Under the pieces are notes generated by a model that had not been told where the DNA came from, did no database searches, and saw only the letters and a program-made list of their open reading frames with translations. Of a stretch of DNA of 7,534 bases, positions 5,492-7,534 are shown one piece after another. The stretch lies in NCBI GenBank assembly GCA_003158835.1, contig PMLI01000280.1:1-7534 (forward strand), written 5' to 3'. A program made the position numbers and the translations under genes. Origin of the DNA: Acidimicrobiaceae bacterium (lineage in GTDB: Bacteria > Actinomycetota > Acidimicrobiia > Acidimicrobiales > Palsa-688). Positions within the stretch are counted from its first letter, which is position 1. The number at the start of each line of letters is the position of its first letter.

Positions 5492-7068
5492 TCCCCCGAC
5501 CCGTCACCAGCCGCAACGTGGGCCCTGGCACGACGCTTGCCGACGGCATGGTCATCGCCGCCGACGGCCCGGGCCAAGGTGCCGCCGCTCTGCTCGCCAC
5601 CGAGCTGGAGGCGGCCACCGGATGGCGGGTGCACCGGGCCGGACCGGGCGCGCAAAGCCCCCATGGGGCGGTCAGGCTCCAGGTGGGGCCGGAGCCCATG
5701 GCGGACGAGGGTTACCGGCTGCGAGTAACCGAAAGCGGCGTCGACATCGTGGCGGCCTCCGCTGCCGGAGCCTTTTACGGGACCCGCACGTTACGCCAAT
5801 TGCTGCCGCCGGCGCTGCTGCGTTCGGCTCCGGCCCGACCCGTCGGGACGGTCCATGTGGAGGGGTTGGAGATCGACGATGCTCCCCGCTTCCAATGGAG
5901 GGGCCTGGCCCTGGACGTAGCCAGGCATTTTTTCCCCAAAGATTTCATCTTGAAATTGATCGACCTCGCCGGCCTGCACAAGCTGAACGTGCTCCATCTC
6001 CACCTGACCGACGACCAGGGCTGGCGCGCTCAGATCGACCGCTACCCGCGCCTCACCCAGGTGGGCGCGTGGCGGCGCCAGTCGCCCCTGGGCCACCAAG
6101 GCGACGGCCGTTTTGACGGTGTTCCTCATGGCGGCTTTTACACCAAGGACGACCTGTCCGAAATAGTTGCTTATGCGGCGCGTCGGTTCGTCACCGTCGT
6201 GCCCGAAATAGACATGCCCGGTCACATGCAAGCGGCGGTGGCGTCGTACCCTGAGCTCGGCAACATCACCAGGCAGCTGGAGGTGTTCACGGACTGGGGG
6301 ATAAGCGAGCACGTGCTCAACCTGGAAGAGCCGGCGGTCCGCTTCTGCGCCGAAGTGCTCGAGGAAATAATGGACATTTTCCCCGGCCCCTACGTGCATA
6401 TCGGCGGGGACGAATGCCCCACGACCGAATGGGAAGCGAGCCCGCGCTCGCCGCGGCTGTGCCAGATGCTCGGTTTGTCCGGGGCGCACCAGCTGCAAAG
6501 CTGGTTCACGGCGCAGATGTCGAAGGTCGTTGCGGCCCGGGGCAAGCGCCTGATCGGCTGGGACGAGGTCCTCGATGCCGGTGCACCGCCCGGTTCGGTG
6601 ATCATGGCGTGGAGACAGCACCACGCGGCCCAGGCCGCTGTCCAGGGGGCCAGGGCCGGCCACGACATCGTCATGGCTCCCGAACCGTGGACCTATTTCG
6701 ATTGGGCCTATGCCGACGACCCGAAAGAGCCGCTCGCCATACGTCCCTCCATAAGCGTGGAGCACGCCTACAGCTTCGAGCCCGTCCCGGCCGGCTTTCC
6801 CGAGGAACTGCAACACCGGGTCATCGGCGCGCAGTGCCAGCTGTGGACCGAGTACGTAACCACCGCTCGGCACGCCGAGTACATGTACTTCCCACGGGTA
6901 TGTGCCCTGGCGGAGGTGGCATGGTCACCCCGGGGTCGGCGTTGGGAAGAGTTCGAGCCCCGCCTCAGGCGCCACACGGCGCGACTGGACGCCCTGGGCG
7001 TCAACTACCGGCCGCTGGACGGGCCGACACCGGGCCAGGCCCGCACGTGGTCGGAGCCGGAGCGCTAG
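5488..7068 (+). CDS. Beta-N-acetylhexosaminidase, glycoside hydrolase family 20, cytoplasmic
   Basis: A 526-residue exo-enzyme that removes terminal beta-linked GlcNAc or GalNAc by substrate-assisted catalysis, in which the 2-acetamido group is the nucleophile. Residues about 10-130 form the GH20b-like N-terminal domain; the catalytic barrel runs from FQWRGLALDVARHF (136-149) to near 485. Key elements are intact: R138, HLHLTDDQGWR at 170-180, VPEIDMPGH at 238-246, and HIGGDEC at 304-310 with the D308-E309 catalytic pair. IGWDE at 356-360, MAWR at 373-376, YFD at 403-405 and QLWTEY at 451-456 supply the substrate-site aromatics and acids known from Streptomyces SpHex. There is no signal peptide, so it should act on imported oligosaccharides inside the cell. 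The start is a TTG overlapping the GNAT stop by 4 nt, supported by GAGGAGG. Chitobiose or longer chito-oligosaccharides are the likely substrate, though GH20 also covers GalNAc and other glycans. Confidence 0.97.
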   Translation: MIPRPVTSRNVGPGTTLADGMVIAADGPGQGAAALLATELEAATGWRVHRAGPGAQSPHGAVRLQVGPEPMADEGYRLRVTESGVDIVAASAAGAFYGTRTLRQLLPPALLRSAPARPVGTVHVEGLEIDDAPRFQWRGLALDVARHFFPKDFILKLIDLAGLHKLNVLHLHLTDDQGWRAQIDRYPRLTQVGAWRRQSPLGHQGDGRFDGVPHGGFYTKDDLSEIVAYAARRFVTVVPEIDMPGHMQAAVASYPELGNITRQLEVFTDWGISEHVLNLEEPAVRFCAEVLEEIMDIFPGPYVHIGGDECPTTEWEASPRSPRLCQMLGLSGAHQLQSWFTAQMSKVVAARGKRLIGWDEVLDAGAPPGSVIMAWRQHHAAQAAVQGARAGHDIVMAPEPWTYFDWAYADDPKEPLAIRPSISVEHAYSFEPVPAGFPEELQHRVIGAQCQLWTEYVTTARHAEYMYFPRVCALAEVAWSPRGRRWEEFEPRLRRHTARLDALGVNYRPLDGPTPGQARTWSEPER

Positions 7069-7074
7069 CCGCTA

Positions 7075-7107
7075 GCCCGGGGCGCAGGGACGGTGGGCGG
7101 CCCGGGC
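7075..7107 (+). other. GC-only hairpin after GH20, possible weak terminator
   Basis: GCCCGGG (7075-7081) pairs with CCCGGGC (7101-7107) over 7 bp with a 19-base loop. It lies seven bases past the GH20 stop and before the aldolase gene. No T-run follows, so it is not a classical intrinsic terminator, though U-less hairpins are proposed to end transcripts in some high-GC bacteria. In DNA this rich in G and C a chance stem of this size is quite possible. Confidence 0.25.
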
Positions 7108-7117
7108 CAGCACGCCC

Positions 7118-7130
7118 TACAGTGAAACCC
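7118..7130 (+). promoter_or_regulatory. Possible -10 element for leaderless transcription of the aldolase gene
   Basis: TACAGT (7118-7123) fits the TAnnnT form of actinobacterial -10 boxes and ends seven bases before the GTG at 7131, the distance at which transcription would begin on the start codon itself. No Shine-Dalgarno precedes the gene, as expected for a leaderless mRNA. No matching -35 is visible. This would make the aldolase a separate transcript rather than the fourth gene of the operon. Confidence 0.35.
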
Positions 7131-7534
7131 GTGCCAGCCGGACCTTTGTTCGAAGGGGTTGGCGTCGCGCTGGTGACGCTGTTCGACGACGACCTCGATC
7201 TCGACGCGCCGGCCACAGCCGCTCTCGCCGCTCAGCTGGTCGAGCTCGGCGTGAGGGCTGTGGTCGTAGCCGGGACCAACGGGGAGGCGGCGGCTCTGAG
7301 CCCTGGAGAAAGGTCGGAGCTGTTGGCCGCCGTCCGCCGGGCGGTACCCGTCAATAGCGGCGTGCCGGTGATCGCGGGAACCGGCGCCGCCTGCGCCCGC
7401 CAGGCCACGCACCTGACGGAGGCGGCCCGAGACGGCGGAGCCGATGCCGTCCTTACCCTTTCGCCTCCCGGCACTACCGATCCGCGCCGCTATTACGAAG
7501 CCGTCGCCGCCGCCGCCGGCGCCATGCCGGTGCT
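7131..7534 (+). CDS. DapA/NanA-superfamily aldolase (DHDPS family), 3' end cut by window edge
   Basis: The first 134 residues of a class I pyruvate-type lyase or synthase of the DHDPS family, which forms a Schiff base with pyruvate in a TIM barrel. FEGVGVALVTLFDDD (7-21) is the first barrel strand; VVVAGTNGEAAALSPGER (44-61) matches the GTTGE substrate loop plus the L-S-x-x-E-R segment; PVIAGTG (79-85), AARDGGADAVLTLSP (98-112) and RYYEAVAAAAG (119-129) follow as in the family. The second Thr of GTTGE is Asn here, which differs from classical DapA. The catalytic Tyr and Lys of the family lie beyond the edge. Full length is usually about 290-310. Possible activities include dihydrodipicolinate synthase, N-acetylneuraminate lyase, or a 2-keto-3-deoxy acid aldolase; the sequence does not decide. 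The start could also be a GTG at 7122. It is 62 bp from GH20, so it may or may not belong to the same pathway. Confidence 0.88.
   Translation, partial: MPAGPLFEGVGVALVTLFDDDLDLDAPATAALAAQLVELGVRAVVVAGTNGEAAALSPGERSELLAAVRRAVPVNSGVPVIAGTGAACARQATHLTEAARDGGADAVLTLSPPGTTDPRRYYEAVAAAAGAMPV

Noticed and set aside
4698..5793. TTA Leu codons in the regulator (4698-4700) and GH20 (5791-5793) as bldA-type control
   Set aside because: TTA-based developmental control is a Streptomyces trait. Nothing here shows the host is a streptomycete, and two TTA codons are not remarkable otherwise.
5791..6873. 360-residue minus-strand open frame inside GH20
   Set aside because: Fully antisense to the catalytic domain of GH20 with its complete active-site motif set. 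No family resemblance was seen.

Overview
The window is high-GC DNA (well above 60% G+C by eye), tightly packed, with GTG and TTG starts, 4-nt gene overlaps and strong G/C bias at third codon positions. This fits a free-living high-GC Gram-positive-type bacterium, most likely an actinobacterium. An Acidimicrobiia-like or uncultured lineage is a guess; no rRNA or tRNA gene is present to place it.

The layout is two divergent transcription units. Leftward (minus strand, read right to left) come a ROK-family sugar kinase (3500-2541), a secreted substrate-binding protein of the SBP_bac_5 (DppA/OppA, 'cluster C') family (2538-868), and a DppB-type ABC permease running off the left edge (783-1). Rightward come a ROK-family transcription regulator (3582-4847), a GNAT acetyltransferase resembling the acetyltransferase-like C-terminal domain of O-GlcNAcase (4844-5491), and a cytoplasmic GH20 beta-N-acetylhexosaminidase (5488-7068). 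These three rightward genes overlap by 4 nt at each junction. A DapA/NanA-superfamily aldolase then begins at about 7131 and runs off the right edge; it may be a separate leaderless transcript.

The only gene-free stretch of regulatory size is the 81-bp divergent region 3501-3581. It holds two face-to-face promoter candidates whose shared spacer carries the inverted repeat AGGAA-AGC-TTCCT, a good candidate operator for the ROK regulator. The 84-bp gap between the binding protein and the permease holds a nested stem-loop directly after the stop codon. The 62-bp gap before the aldolase holds a GC-only hairpin and a possible -10 element. No intergenic stretch exceeds 300 bases, and no mobile element, CRISPR array or RNA gene was seen.

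Read together, the locus looks like an uptake and breakdown system for N-acetylglucosamine-containing oligosaccharides. The binding protein and ABC transporter import chito-oligosaccharides or similar glycans, the leaderless GH20 enzyme hydrolyses them in the cytoplasm, the ROK kinase phosphorylates the released amino sugar, and the ROK regulator senses it. The architecture recalls the Vibrio chitin-oligosaccharide operon, whose binding protein is also of SBP_bac_5 type, and the actinomycete csn (chitosan) loci with a ROK regulator and ROK kinase. The substrate is inferred mainly from GH20. The least expected part is the O-GlcNAcase-type GNAT coupled between regulator and hexosaminidase.
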